A DNA stretch of 64,000 nt from Terrimonas rubra (GTDB lineage Bacteria; Bacteroidota; Bacteroidia; Chitinophagales; Chitinophagaceae), in NCBI RefSeq assembly GCF_042686025.1, contig NZ_JBHUOZ010000003.1, positions 1,116,001 through 1,180,000 of the forward strand, in the 5' to 3' direction. The first letter of the stretch is position 1. Each line of letters starts with the position of its first letter. Positions 52,320-60,386 of this stretch are shown here, one piece after another. Below the pieces are notes generated by a model that was not told where the DNA came from, searched no databases, and was given only the letters and a program-made list of their open reading frames with translations. Both the position numbers and the translations under genes were made by a program.

Positions 52320-54149
52320 TTACAGATCAAACTCCCACACGGTCTGGTACACCCCATTTTTTTCTACATATTCCAGGAACCTGCTGTAAAAACTATCGGC
52401 ACCAATAGTGGCGCTATCGCCAATAACAAAAAGTTTTTCTTTGGCGCGGGTAATGGCCACATTCATGCGGCGGTAATCTTTTAAGAAGCCGATAATACCA
52501 TCATCGTTACTGCGCACAAGGGATAGGATAATGTTTTGTTTTTCCTGCCCCTGGAAACTATCAATGGTACTGATCTTAATGGCTGCCGGTAATTGTTCTT
52601 TGGCGGCCATGGTCTGCCCCGAATAAGGAGAAATGAAAGCCGTTTGCGCCGGCTCCAGTTGGTGGGTTTCAATAAGATGTTGTACAATTTTCAGTTCACC
52701 ATTGTTTTGCAGGCTCATACCATCAGGGCCCTGCTCTTCGTTATAACCGGCGCCTGCAGTATCAATAAAATAAATATGGTTATCGAGGTTGGCCAGGTGA
52801 GCAGCCGATAATAATTGGTTATTGTAAAAATAATCGCTGCTGAAGCCTGCAATAGCCTGGCGCATGCGGTATTGTGTATTGAGTAAATGAACCTGGGGCA
52901 AACGGGCAACAGCTGTTTCCAGTATAGATTGATTGAGCCCTTTAATAGCCGCTTCATTGCTTAAAACGGTAGGAGGTAACTGCCAGTGATCGCCCGCCAG
53001 TACAAGGGTAGGGGCTAAAGGAATGATACACCAGGCCAGGGGCTCAATACATTGACCGGCTTCGTCAATAATAAGTGTATCGAAGTTTAGTTTTTGGAGT
53101 TGACTATCATATAAACCAATGGGTGTGCCGGCAATAACGGCGGCTTCGCTATATAATTTTTCTTCGTTATAGGCCTGCAATTGTTTAATGGTTGCACGAA
53201 TGCTTTTTACTTCCCTGAACAAGAGGTTACGCTGCTCCCTTTCCGCTTTACCAAAGCTGCGTTTATATTTCAGGGCCATGCGCCTGAATTCCTCCGCACG
53301 TTTTTTCAGCTCCTTGATCTCTTTCAGTTGTTTACTGTTCTGTAATTTACCTTCGGGCGTATGCGGAAAAATATTGTCGCTTACCTTACTGGTATTACCT
53401 ACCCTTAATACGTTGATATTTTGCTGTAATAAACCTGCCACAATATTATCTACAGCCGTATTACTGGGCGCTGCTACTGCTATTTTCTTTCCCTGCTGTG
53501 TAAGTTGTTTAATCGCTTCAATAAGCGTGGTGGTTTTACCGGTGCCGGGAGGTCCGTGTACAATGGTTACGTTTTCGTTTTGTACAATAGCTGCTACGGC
53601 CTGCTGCTGGCTTGTGTTCAGGTTTTTGTTATAATAATGGGTTACGCTTGTGTGGTTAAGGATGGTTGCCGGTGTTATGGGCGTGTCGCTGTGCAGCGTT
53701 TCAAAGAGCCGGTATACCGGCTTATTTTGTTCCAGTTCATTCAAACACTTTTTCATTACACCGGTGGTGCGGGTATCGGGCGATAGTTTAATACCTACGC
53801 CATGGTCCTCGATCCAGTCGGGGAAGTCGGGGGCGAATAAACGGCATTCACCGGCTTTACCATCCAGTTGCAGCAGTACACCTTTAATAGGCTCTTCGCC
53901 GGTAATGAAACATTCAATTGCCGCACCGTCCCTGAACATGCTGGCCTCGGGCGGGAAGTTTATCCTGAAACTTATTTCGGGGTAGTCGGCATACCCAAAA
54001 TTTTTGCGGGTGATGGTAATGGGATGCAGGGCCAGTCCCTCGGCCTTCAGCTGCTTTAAGGAATGTGTCTGATCTAACTTATATTTGTTTACCTGTTCTT
54101 TCTCTTCCAGGTCAATACAGGTAAGTAAAGTTTGAATATAGGGATGCAT
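52320..54149 (-). CDS. UPF1-like superfamily 1B helicase
   Basis: The 609-residue protein resembles IGHMBP2/UPF1-type helicases. Walker A is GPPGTGKTTTLIEAI (about 200-215) and Q-type residues lie just upstream (LNTSQQQAVAAIV). Motif II is LIIDEAGQCIEPLAW, motif III LVLAGDHWQLPPTVL, motif V STIDSFQGQEKQNIILSLVRS and motif VI RRMNVAITRAKEKLFVIGD. A coiled stretch (KQLKEIKELKKRAEEFRRMA) forms the 1B insertion. It unwinds RNA or DNA 5' to 3'. Such proteins are widespread in Bacteroidota, with an unsettled role. Confidence 0.92.
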   Translation of the reverse strand: MHPYIQTLLTCIDLEEKEQVNKYKLDQTHSLKQLKAEGLALHPITITRKNFGYADYPEISFRINFPPEASMFRDGAAIECFITGEEPIKGVLLQLDGKAGECRLFAPDFPDWIEDHGVGIKLSPDTRTTGVMKKCLNELEQNKPVYRLFETLHSDTPITPATILNHTSVTHYYNKNLNTSQQQAVAAIVQNENVTIVHGPPGTGKTTTLIEAIKQLTQQGKKIAVAAPSNTAVDNIVAGLLQQNINVLRVGNTSKVSDNIFPHTPEGKLQNSKQLKEIKELKKRAEEFRRMALKYKRSFGKAEREQRNLLFREVKSIRATIKQLQAYNEEKLYSEAAVIAGTPIGLYDSQLQKLNFDTLIIDEAGQCIEPLAWCIIPLAPTLVLAGDHWQLPPTVLSNEAAIKGLNQSILETAVARLPQVHLLNTQYRMRQAIAGFSSDYFYNNQLLSAAHLANLDNHIYFIDTAGAGYNEEQGPDGMSLQNNGELKIVQHLIETHQLEPAQTAFISPYSGQTMAAKEQLPAAIKISTIDSFQGQEKQNIILSLVRSNDDGIIGFLKDYRRMNVAITRAKEKLFVIGDSATIGADSFYSRFLEYVEKNGVYQTVWEFDL

Positions 54150-54229
54150 GTAGTGAATTAAAGCTTGCCGGTAAATAAACCTGCAATTTAGGAAAGAAAC
54201 AGGCCTGTTACCTGTAAAAAATAATAGTG

Positions 54230-54703
54230 ATGCACAGTATGATCATAAAATTCCGGCAGATCATTGTAACGGTAGCATGCTTCAGCCTATTACTGGCAGC
54301 CTGTATGGCGGGCAAAACAAAAAGCACGAGTTACCAGGCATTAACCTTGAAAGCCCCGCCGGGCCTGACCGGCAGCTTTATAGATGATTACGGCATTACC
54401 TATACCCTAACAGATTCTTTGTTCATACAGGCGCCTGGTATCCGTTACCATATTATCCGCTGGGATACGGCGCAACAGTTTTTTATTGCCTACCAGGTAC
54501 CTAAAAAAACACCTGATAGTCTTGTGTATACCCGTATAGACTATATGCGTTTCACTGGTATGCAGCCCTGGTCATGGGGTTATTGTTTTACTACCTACAC
54601 TGCCAAAAATGAAGAAGAGGCATTGAGCCACCCGGCAGCAGACCGGCAGAACCCCAAAAAAGGTTGTAACGGTTATCCTTTTTCCAGGATGAAAAGACAA
54701 TAA
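54230..54703 (+). CDS. Small lipoprotein of unknown function
   Basis: The protein has about 157 residues, with a lipobox at LLLAAC (Cys about 25) after a hydrophobic stretch (IIVTVACFSLLLAA). The mature part is short and beta-rich (LTLKAPPGLTGSFIDDYGI, TYTLTDSLFIQAPGIRYHII, GMQPWSWGYCFTTYTAKNEEEA) and ends in KKGCNGYPFSRMKRQ. I recognise no family. GTG at 54227 and ATG at 54239 are other possible starts. The next gene has its own promoter element. Confidence 0.65.
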   Translation: MHSMIIKFRQIIVTVACFSLLLAACMAGKTKSTSYQALTLKAPPGLTGSFIDDYGITYTLTDSLFIQAPGIRYHIIRWDTAQQFFIAYQVPKKTPDSLVYTRIDYMRFTGMQPWSWGYCFTTYTAKNEEEALSHPAADRQNPKKGCNGYPFSRMKRQ

Positions 54704-54724
54704 ATACCAACACCGTTTTATGTG

Positions 54725-54732
54725 TAATTTTG
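54725..54732 (+). promoter_or_regulatory. -7 element of the GNAT gene, four bases before the ATG
   Basis: TAATTTTG (54725-54732) ends 4 nt before the ATG at 54737. It is the same 8-mer and spacing as at the HesB/IscA gene. No -33 box is seen. Confidence 0.45.
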
Positions 54733-54736
54733 CCTC

Positions 54737-55159
54737 ATGATAGTTGCCGCCAATCCCGCTATGTATAAAGAGCTGATAGCCGTATGGGAATCATCCGTAA
54801 AAGCTACCCACCATTTTATTGCAGCAGATTATTTACAGGAGATCAAAGCCTTATTGCCCGATATATTACCACAGGTAAACCTGGTGGTGTACCAGGATAA
54901 TGATAAAATAGCGGGATTTGCCGGTGTGGCAGGCGAAAAACTGGAAATGCTGTTTGTTTTACCCGAGCTGATGGGGAAGGGTATCGGCAAAGCATTATTA
55001 TTGTATTGCATCGATCAGTTGCAGGTAAATACAGTAGATGTAAATGAGCAAAATGAACAGGCTACCGGCTTTTACCAAAATATGGGTTTTACAATTTATA
55101 ACCGGAAACCACTGGATGGCATGGGTAAACCTTACCCCATATTGGAAATGAAGCTGTAA
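54737..55159 (+). CDS. GNAT-family N-acetyltransferase
   Basis: The 140-residue protein is compact. Its N-terminal part is WESSVKATHHFI, typical of the YjaB/PhnO-like branch. Motif A is LFVLPELMGKGIGKALLLYC and motif B NEQATGFYQNMGFTIYNRK. The substrate is not predictable. The start is fixed by the closely placed promoter element. Confidence 0.85.
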   Translation: MIVAANPAMYKELIAVWESSVKATHHFIAADYLQEIKALLPDILPQVNLVVYQDNDKIAGFAGVAGEKLEMLFVLPELMGKGIGKALLLYCIDQLQVNTVDVNEQNEQATGFYQNMGFTIYNRKPLDGMGKPYPILEMKL

Positions 55160-55313
55160 CGAATACCGGAACTTTAAATTTCGTGGTAATTTTTTTTAGT
55201 TTTTTTACTTATCAGAACAATTTTGTTGTATTTTTGCCGCCCATTAGCCAAATGGCAACTACAAACTAATTGCTTTTAGTTTTTAATCGTTGTCACCCTT
55301 ATGAAATGTGGAT

Positions 55314-55387
55314 GCCGGGGTAGCTCAGCTGGTTAGAGCATCGGATTCATAACCCGAAGGTCGGCAGTTCAAGTCTGCTCTCCGGTA
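55314..55387 (+). tRNA. tRNA-Met (anticodon CAT)
   Basis: The acceptor arm GCCGGGG (55314-55320) pairs with CTCCGGT (55380-55386), with discriminator A. D arm AGCTCAGCTGGTTAGAGC, anticodon stem TCGGA/CCCGA with loop TTCATAA, and T arm GGCAG-TTCAAGT-CTGCT complete it. The anticodon stem has an A-C mismatch at its loop end. The acceptor end pairs as G-T rather than the C-A mismatch of initiator tRNA, so it is an elongator type. A tRNA-Ile with CAT (the TilS substrate) cannot be fully excluded by eye. Confidence 0.88.
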
Positions 55388-55388
55388 C

Positions 55389-55417
55389 AAAAGCTTCCAA
55401 AAATGGAAGCTTTTTTT
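55389..55417 (+). terminator. Terminator of tRNA-Met, abutting proB
   Basis: AAAAGCTTCCA-AAAA-TGGAAGCTTTT is followed by T, 4 bases before the proB ATG. It includes an in-frame ATG (55403) that should not be taken as the proB start. Confidence 0.88.
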
Positions 55418-55420
55418 GTT

Positions 55421-56455
55421 ATGTCAAAAAATGTACTTGTTATAAAACTGGGTACTGCCGCTATTACCGGTAAAAACGGCGCTATCAGTACTGCTATCGT
55501 TAAAAAACTGGCAGCAGAAATAGCGTTGCTGCGTAAGCAATACAATATCGTACTGGTATCGAGCGGAGCGGTAGGCAGTGGTAAAAATTTTATTCATCAT
55601 TACCAGGGCACTATTACCGAACGTAAGGCAGCAGCGGCCATTGGCAATCCTATCTTAATACGTTTATACCATAAACACCTGCATCCTTATGGTATTACGG
55701 TGGCACAGGCGCTTTGCGAACGTCATCACTTTGCCAACCGTAAACAGTTTTTACAATTAAAAGAAACTTTTGAAACCTTCTGGCGGCATGATATTTTACC
55801 GGTAGTGAATGAGAACGACCTGGTGAGTAACCTGGAGTTAAAATTCTCTGACAATGATGAGCTGGCAACTTTACTGGCCGTAGGTTTTAATGCTGCTACT
55901 TTATTACTGGTTACCACAGCGGGAGGTTTTTTAAATGACCAGAAACAAGTGATACCGGTTGTTGAAAAAATTGATGCGGGTATACTGGGTTATGTAACTA
56001 CCGATAAAAGCAGTGCAGGACTGGGTGGTATGGTGTCCAAGCTGGCTTCGGCCAGGCTGGCTATTTCGCTGGGCATACCGGTAATTATTTGTGGCCTGGG
56101 TGGCGCCGATGCAATTGCCAATGCATTGAAAGGAAAGAACGGTACACAGTTTTTAGCAAAGCCTTCCAATTTAAAAGCCAGGCAAAAATGGCTGGCCAGC
56201 GGGTCTATTACACCAGGCAGCGTAACCATCGACAACGGTGCGGTAAAAGCTTTGCAGCATAAAAAAAGCTTACTCACTGTAGGCATTACACAGATCAGCG
56301 GTAAATTTTTAAAAGGCGAGGCCATACAAATTAAAACAACGGAAGATGAAGTGATCGGCGTGGCCAAGGCAAGATTTTCTGCTACTGAACTGCAGCAAAA
56401 GACCGGCGAAAAAAATGTGATCGCTGCACATGTGGATGATATTGTTTTGCTGTAA
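55421..56455 (+). CDS. proB: Glutamate 5-kinase
   Basis: The 344-residue protein has an amino-acid kinase domain (LVIKLGTAAITGK, IVLVSSGAVGSGKN, VVNENDLVS, FSDNDELATLLAVG, TTAGGFL, GGMVSKLASARLAISLGI) and a C-terminal PUA domain (GSVTIDNGAVKAL, ISGKFLKGEAIQI). It phosphorylates glutamate in proline synthesis. proA is not beside it, which is unusual since the two commonly form an operon. A frame extends to 55403, but that start lies inside the tRNA terminator, so 55421 is used. Transcription must read through that hairpin or begin within it. Confidence 0.93.
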   Translation: MSKNVLVIKLGTAAITGKNGAISTAIVKKLAAEIALLRKQYNIVLVSSGAVGSGKNFIHHYQGTITERKAAAAIGNPILIRLYHKHLHPYGITVAQALCERHHFANRKQFLQLKETFETFWRHDILPVVNENDLVSNLELKFSDNDELATLLAVGFNAATLLLVTTAGGFLNDQKQVIPVVEKIDAGILGYVTTDKSSAGLGGMVSKLASARLAISLGIPVIICGLGGADAIANALKGKNGTQFLAKPSNLKARQKWLASGSITPGSVTIDNGAVKALQHKKSLLTVGITQISGKFLKGEAIQIKTTEDEVIGVAKARFSATELQQKTGEKNVIAAHVDDIVLL

Positions 56456-56845
56456 TGAACAGTACAATTTAATCAGTAGTTTTTTATGTTACCGGCTTTT
56501 GAATAAAGGACCGGCAGTTGTTGCGACGCTCCCTTTTACTTCCTGTTCGCTGATCAGCAGTATTTAACCCGTCACATATAAAAATTAACGCTTACCGGTG
56601 GGGTAACCTTTAAGGTTTACTTAACGATTCTGTAACATTGCTTAGCGTATAATGGTTACCTTTGCCGTTCATTTAAAAAGCCTTTAAATGAGTGTTTTTG
56701 CTTACACTGTTTGTTGCTTGCACAATACCCGGTATAGATAGGTACGGGTGAGAAAAGGCATCGTACAGGCAGACTCACCCGGTTCACTGAAACTCACCTT
56801 GATCATTTACCATATTTTTCATTCCACCATAATTTGAAGCGAATA
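56456..56845 (+). other. Gene-free region upstream of TonB-type receptor gene
   Basis: No gene is seen in 390 bp. TACCTTTG at 56657-56664 with TTG at 56638-56640 (16-nt spacing) is a possible promoter, giving a leader of about 170 nt for the receptor gene. No riboswitch was recognised. Confidence 0.45.
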
Positions 56846-59392
56846 ATGAAGACTACTTTATTTACCCTATGTTGTTTATTGATAAGCGTTTTTGGTTTTG
56901 CCCAGGTAGACCAGGAGCCTGAGATGCCCGCCGGCGCCAAAATTGATGTACAATCAAACACCATTTACGGTAAAATTGTAGAGGATAACAGCAAGAAAGG
57001 TATTCCTGCCGCCTCGGTACAATTATTTATCAAAAAAGCGAATGGTACCGACTCCCTTATAGCCGGTATGCTGACCCAGAATAATGGTGATTTTAAGTTT
57101 GCCAACCTGCAGCAGGATTCTGTTTTCCGGATATTAATTTCTGCTATTGGTTATGAGCCCTACGAACAAACCATCACCGTTAGTCCGAAAGCTAACCAGC
57201 GCTTTTTTTTGAACGATCTGGGTAATATTGCCCTGATACAGGAAGTGCAGCAATTGGGCGGCGTAACGGTTACTGCCAATCGTCCTGCGCTGGAAATGGG
57301 TATTGACCGTAAAGTATTCAACGCTTCCAAAAGTTTAGTGGCAAGCGGTGGTACAGCAATTGACCTGATGAAGAATATTCCCTCAGTATCGGTTGACCTG
57401 GAAGGGAATGTACAATTACGTAACAGCTCGCCGCAGATATTTGTAGATGGCCGTCCCACTATTTTAACCCTTGACCAGATACCGGCTGAAAATATTGATA
57501 AGATTGAACTGATCACCAATCCTTCTGCCAAATTTGATGCCGCCAGCTCGGGTGGTATCATCAATATTGTTTTAAAGAAAAACAAAAGAATGGGTCTTAA
57601 CGGTATAGCCAGTGCCGGCATTGGCTGGCCTAAAATTTTAAATGGCAACCTGAGCCTGAACCTGCGTGAAGGCAAGTTTAATTTCTTTTTAAACGGTGGC
57701 TTTAACCAATCGGGCGGGGAAGCAAAAGGCGAGACCGAAAGACAGAATAAATCGGGTGGGGTAATACAGAATTATTTTAACCAGACCAGTGTAAATGACC
57801 GTACCCGCCGTTTCGGGAACGGGCGTTTTGGCGTGGATTATTTTATGACCAACCGCAGTACCATTTCTTTATCACAACAGATCGGTGGCGGTAGTATGCG
57901 CAGTGATGAAAACCAATACCAGGAAAACCTGGATAACAGTAAGGCCATGATCTATTACGGTGAACGTTTTTCTGATTACCGTAACCGTATGAACCGTAAC
58001 GGCACAGCCCTGAACTTTAAACATACTTTTCCTAAAGAAGGCCGTGAACTGACGGCAGATGTAAGTTATAACTACGGTAATAACCGTGGCGGCTCCAATA
58101 TTTTAAATAACTACTATAACCCGGATGGAACAGCTTACCAGCCATCCAGCCTGGTGCGGAATGATAACAGGGGCAGTAACCGCCAGTTAACGGTGCAGAC
58201 CGATTTTGTAAACCCCATTACCGAAGATATAAAGCTGGAAGGCGGACTACGCAGCTTTACCAATTGGTTTAAAAGTAAGTATGATGCCTTTGGTGTAAAT
58301 GGTAACACGGAAACAAAATTGCCGCTGAGTAATAACTACGAGTATACCGAGAATGTATATGCCGGTTACCTGACCTACTCGCAAAAAATTAAAACATTCT
58401 CTTACCAGGCGGGTTTACGTGCTGAGTACTCTAAGTTCAATGGTTTACTGGTGGACAGTGCACAGAAATTTGGTTATGAATATCCTTCAAAATTTAAAAA
58501 CATCTGGAATGCTTTATTCCCCAGTTTATTCTTGACCAAGGAGCTGAATGAAAAAGCGCAGATCCAGGCTAACTACTCCAGGCGTATCCGCCGCCCGAAT
58601 TTCTGGAACATTAATCCTTTTGTTGATATTTCTGACCCGGTTAATTTACGCCAGGGTAACCCGGCATTGCGTCCCGAATTCATTAATTCATTTGAAGTGA
58701 ATTACAGTCAGAACTATAAGGGCGGTAACTTCCTGGCCGTATTATATATGCGTAATAATCCTGATGATATTATGCAGTACAGCGATACCATCAGTGCACA
58801 ACAATATGAGCAGTTAAAAAACGCCGGGGTTGACCCGAACGCTATTTTAAATACTTATATCAATGCCGGTGTAACCAACCGTTATGGCGCTGAGTTTACG
58901 GTACAACATAAGTTTACCGAGAATTTTGATATTACCCCAACGGTGAACCTGCAATACCGTACCGTAAAAGCCAATGTAAATAACCAGGACCTGAGTAATG
59001 AAGGCTTTAACTGGGAGGCCAAGCTGATAGCCAACTATAAGCTGGTAACACCACGTAATAAAGTATTCAATAACCTGGGTTTCCAGTTAACCGGTGAGTT
59101 TGAATCGGCACAGGTAATTGCACAAGGCCGTGAGAAAGCGCAATATGGTTTTGACTTTGCCATGAAAAAAGATTTCCTGAAGAACAACAGGGCTACGGTG
59201 ACTTTTGCGGTGAATGATGTATTGAATTCTTATCGCTGGGGAACTATTTATGATACCGAGAATTTTTACCAGGATTCTTACCGTCGCTGGAATGTGCGTA
59301 GTTTTCGTTTAACTTTTAGTTACAAATTTGGTGACAGCAATTTTTCATTCACCAATAACCGCCGTAACGGTGGCGGGGGAGATGAAGGTTAA
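56846..59392 (+). CDS. TonB-dependent-receptor-like beta-barrel protein (OMP_b-brl_3)
   Basis: The 848-residue protein has a signal peptide (MKTTLFTLCCLLISVFGFAQ) and a CarboxypepD_reg domain (about 35-110: GKIVEDNSKKGIPAASVQL). The plug has VTANRPALEMGIDRKVFN, AIDLMKNIPSVSVDLEGN, FVDGRPTILTLDQIPAENID and the ITNPSAKFDA-GGIINIVLKKN run typical of this branch. The large barrel ends in FRLTFSYKFG followed by a Gly/Asn-rich tail (NNRRNGGGGDEG). No SusD, GLPGLI or other partner is adjacent. The ligand is unknown. ATG 56846 is chosen over the TTG at 56834. Confidence 0.9.
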   Translation: MKTTLFTLCCLLISVFGFAQVDQEPEMPAGAKIDVQSNTIYGKIVEDNSKKGIPAASVQLFIKKANGTDSLIAGMLTQNNGDFKFANLQQDSVFRILISAIGYEPYEQTITVSPKANQRFFLNDLGNIALIQEVQQLGGVTVTANRPALEMGIDRKVFNASKSLVASGGTAIDLMKNIPSVSVDLEGNVQLRNSSPQIFVDGRPTILTLDQIPAENIDKIELITNPSAKFDAASSGGIINIVLKKNKRMGLNGIASAGIGWPKILNGNLSLNLREGKFNFFLNGGFNQSGGEAKGETERQNKSGGVIQNYFNQTSVNDRTRRFGNGRFGVDYFMTNRSTISLSQQIGGGSMRSDENQYQENLDNSKAMIYYGERFSDYRNRMNRNGTALNFKHTFPKEGRELTADVSYNYGNNRGGSNILNNYYNPDGTAYQPSSLVRNDNRGSNRQLTVQTDFVNPITEDIKLEGGLRSFTNWFKSKYDAFGVNGNTETKLPLSNNYEYTENVYAGYLTYSQKIKTFSYQAGLRAEYSKFNGLLVDSAQKFGYEYPSKFKNIWNALFPSLFLTKELNEKAQIQANYSRRIRRPNFWNINPFVDISDPVNLRQGNPALRPEFINSFEVNYSQNYKGGNFLAVLYMRNNPDDIMQYSDTISAQQYEQLKNAGVDPNAILNTYINAGVTNRYGAEFTVQHKFTENFDITPTVNLQYRTVKANVNNQDLSNEGFNWEAKLIANYKLVTPRNKVFNNLGFQLTGEFESAQVIAQGREKAQYGFDFAMKKDFLKNNRATVTFAVNDVLNSYRWGTIYDTENFYQDSYRRWNVRSFRLTFSYKFGDSNFSFTNNRRNGGGGDEG

Positions 59393-59534
59393 GCTGTTGA
59401 ACAAAATGTAGTTGGTTAAATATGGGTAGCTTTTGTTTTAATATCTGGTAATTTGTTTTACATTGCTGCGGCTTATGGTGTTTCATTTTTAAAAAAACTG
59501 TAACGCTGCCATTAATTAATGTAAAACTGTTTTT

Positions 59535-59756
59535 ATGAGTCACCAGGTTTTTTCTTTACTAGGGATGTTGGCAAATATGGAAATCATTGTTTTGCTGATC
59601 GTCCTTGGTTTTATTTTTTTATTTTTCCGAACATTAGTTTCCATTATAAACTTTCCTTTCAGGAACTCAGATTCTAAAATGGTATGGATCGTGTGTTTGT
59701 TTCTTTTCTGGATACCAACTATGCTCGTTTGGTGGGTAGGGAAGAGCAGCAGGTAA
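59535..59756 (+). CDS. Small two-helix membrane protein
   Basis: The 73-residue protein has two hydrophobic helices (MEIIVLLIVLGFIFLFFRTL, and MVWIVCLFLFWIPTMLVWWV) separated by a short polar loop (NFPFRNSDSK) and ends in GKSSR. It resembles the PLDc_N-like small inner-membrane proteins, in which the second helix has a P-x-x-x-x-W pattern. It could be structural or regulatory. The ATG is well placed after a non-coding gap, but the coding call rests mainly on hydrophobic pattern. Confidence 0.6.
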   Translation: MSHQVFSLLGMLANMEIIVLLIVLGFIFLFFRTLVSIINFPFRNSDSKMVWIVCLFLFWIPTMLVWWVGKSSR

Positions 59757-59784
59757 ATGTAGCCTGTTTTATAGCCTGCGGATT

Positions 59785-60327
59785 TTATAAGGTTCTGCAT
59801 AAACTGATACCGGGCGTCCATAATATCTGGGCGCCTTTTTCTTTTATCATCATCAGCCTGGCAGCAATGCACCATTGTTCATTAATATAGTAAGTGCCGT
59901 TTAAAACAGAACAAAGGGTAATGGCATGAGTGCCCTGGTAAATACCCCAGCCGGGGCCAGCCTGTAAACTTACCTGGGTTTGTACAGAAGGATTAACTAT
60001 AATACCACCTGATAAACGGGAATGCAGGTAGTTGCCATTTTTAAAAGAATGCCCTGCCTCCTTATCCTTCCGGCCTATATAATAATCCACGCCAACACTG
60101 CCGACCCAACCGATGTGTTTTTTAGGTGCTGTTATACCAAAACGATGATTGGTAATGGCATATTGAACGCCGGCCCCCATAAGATGCGTTTCGTTGAAAT
60201 TACTGACCGGTAACTGCAGGCCTGCGCTCAACTCCTGCCGGTAACCGGAACTCCTGTTTTGTGCTTTTAAGCACGAAACAGTGAACAACAATAAAACGGG
60301 TATGTATAACCGGGTAAAAGAAACCAT
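59785..60327 (-). CDS. Small outer-membrane beta-barrel-like protein
   Basis: The 180-residue protein has a signal peptide (YIPVLLLFTVSCLKAQ, possibly a lipoprotein Cys at VSC). Alternating-pattern strands follow, including QELSAGLQLPVSNF, GAGVQYAITNHRFGI, GWVGSVGVDYYIGRK, SLQAGPGWGIY and a last strand ILWTPGISL. This resembles porin-like beta-barrel families of unknown role. It is divergent from the large outer-membrane protein gene, with only about 60 bp between starts. Confidence 0.65.
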   Translation of the reverse strand: MVSFTRLYIPVLLLFTVSCLKAQNRSSGYRQELSAGLQLPVSNFNETHLMGAGVQYAITNHRFGITAPKKHIGWVGSVGVDYYIGRKDKEAGHSFKNGNYLHSRLSGGIIVNPSVQTQVSLQAGPGWGIYQGTHAITLCSVLNGTYYINEQWCIAARLMMIKEKGAQILWTPGISLCRTL

Positions 60328-60386
60328 GATAAGGCAAGATACAGCAAATTAAACAGTAAATAAGCTTTGAAGGCAGGAGTATAGCG

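Noticed and set aside
59540..59875. Reverse frame of 111 codons over the small membrane protein
   Set aside because: It is basic and without a recognisable pattern, while the plus-strand frame has two clean membrane helices. Partial overlap with the small barrel gene also speaks against it.
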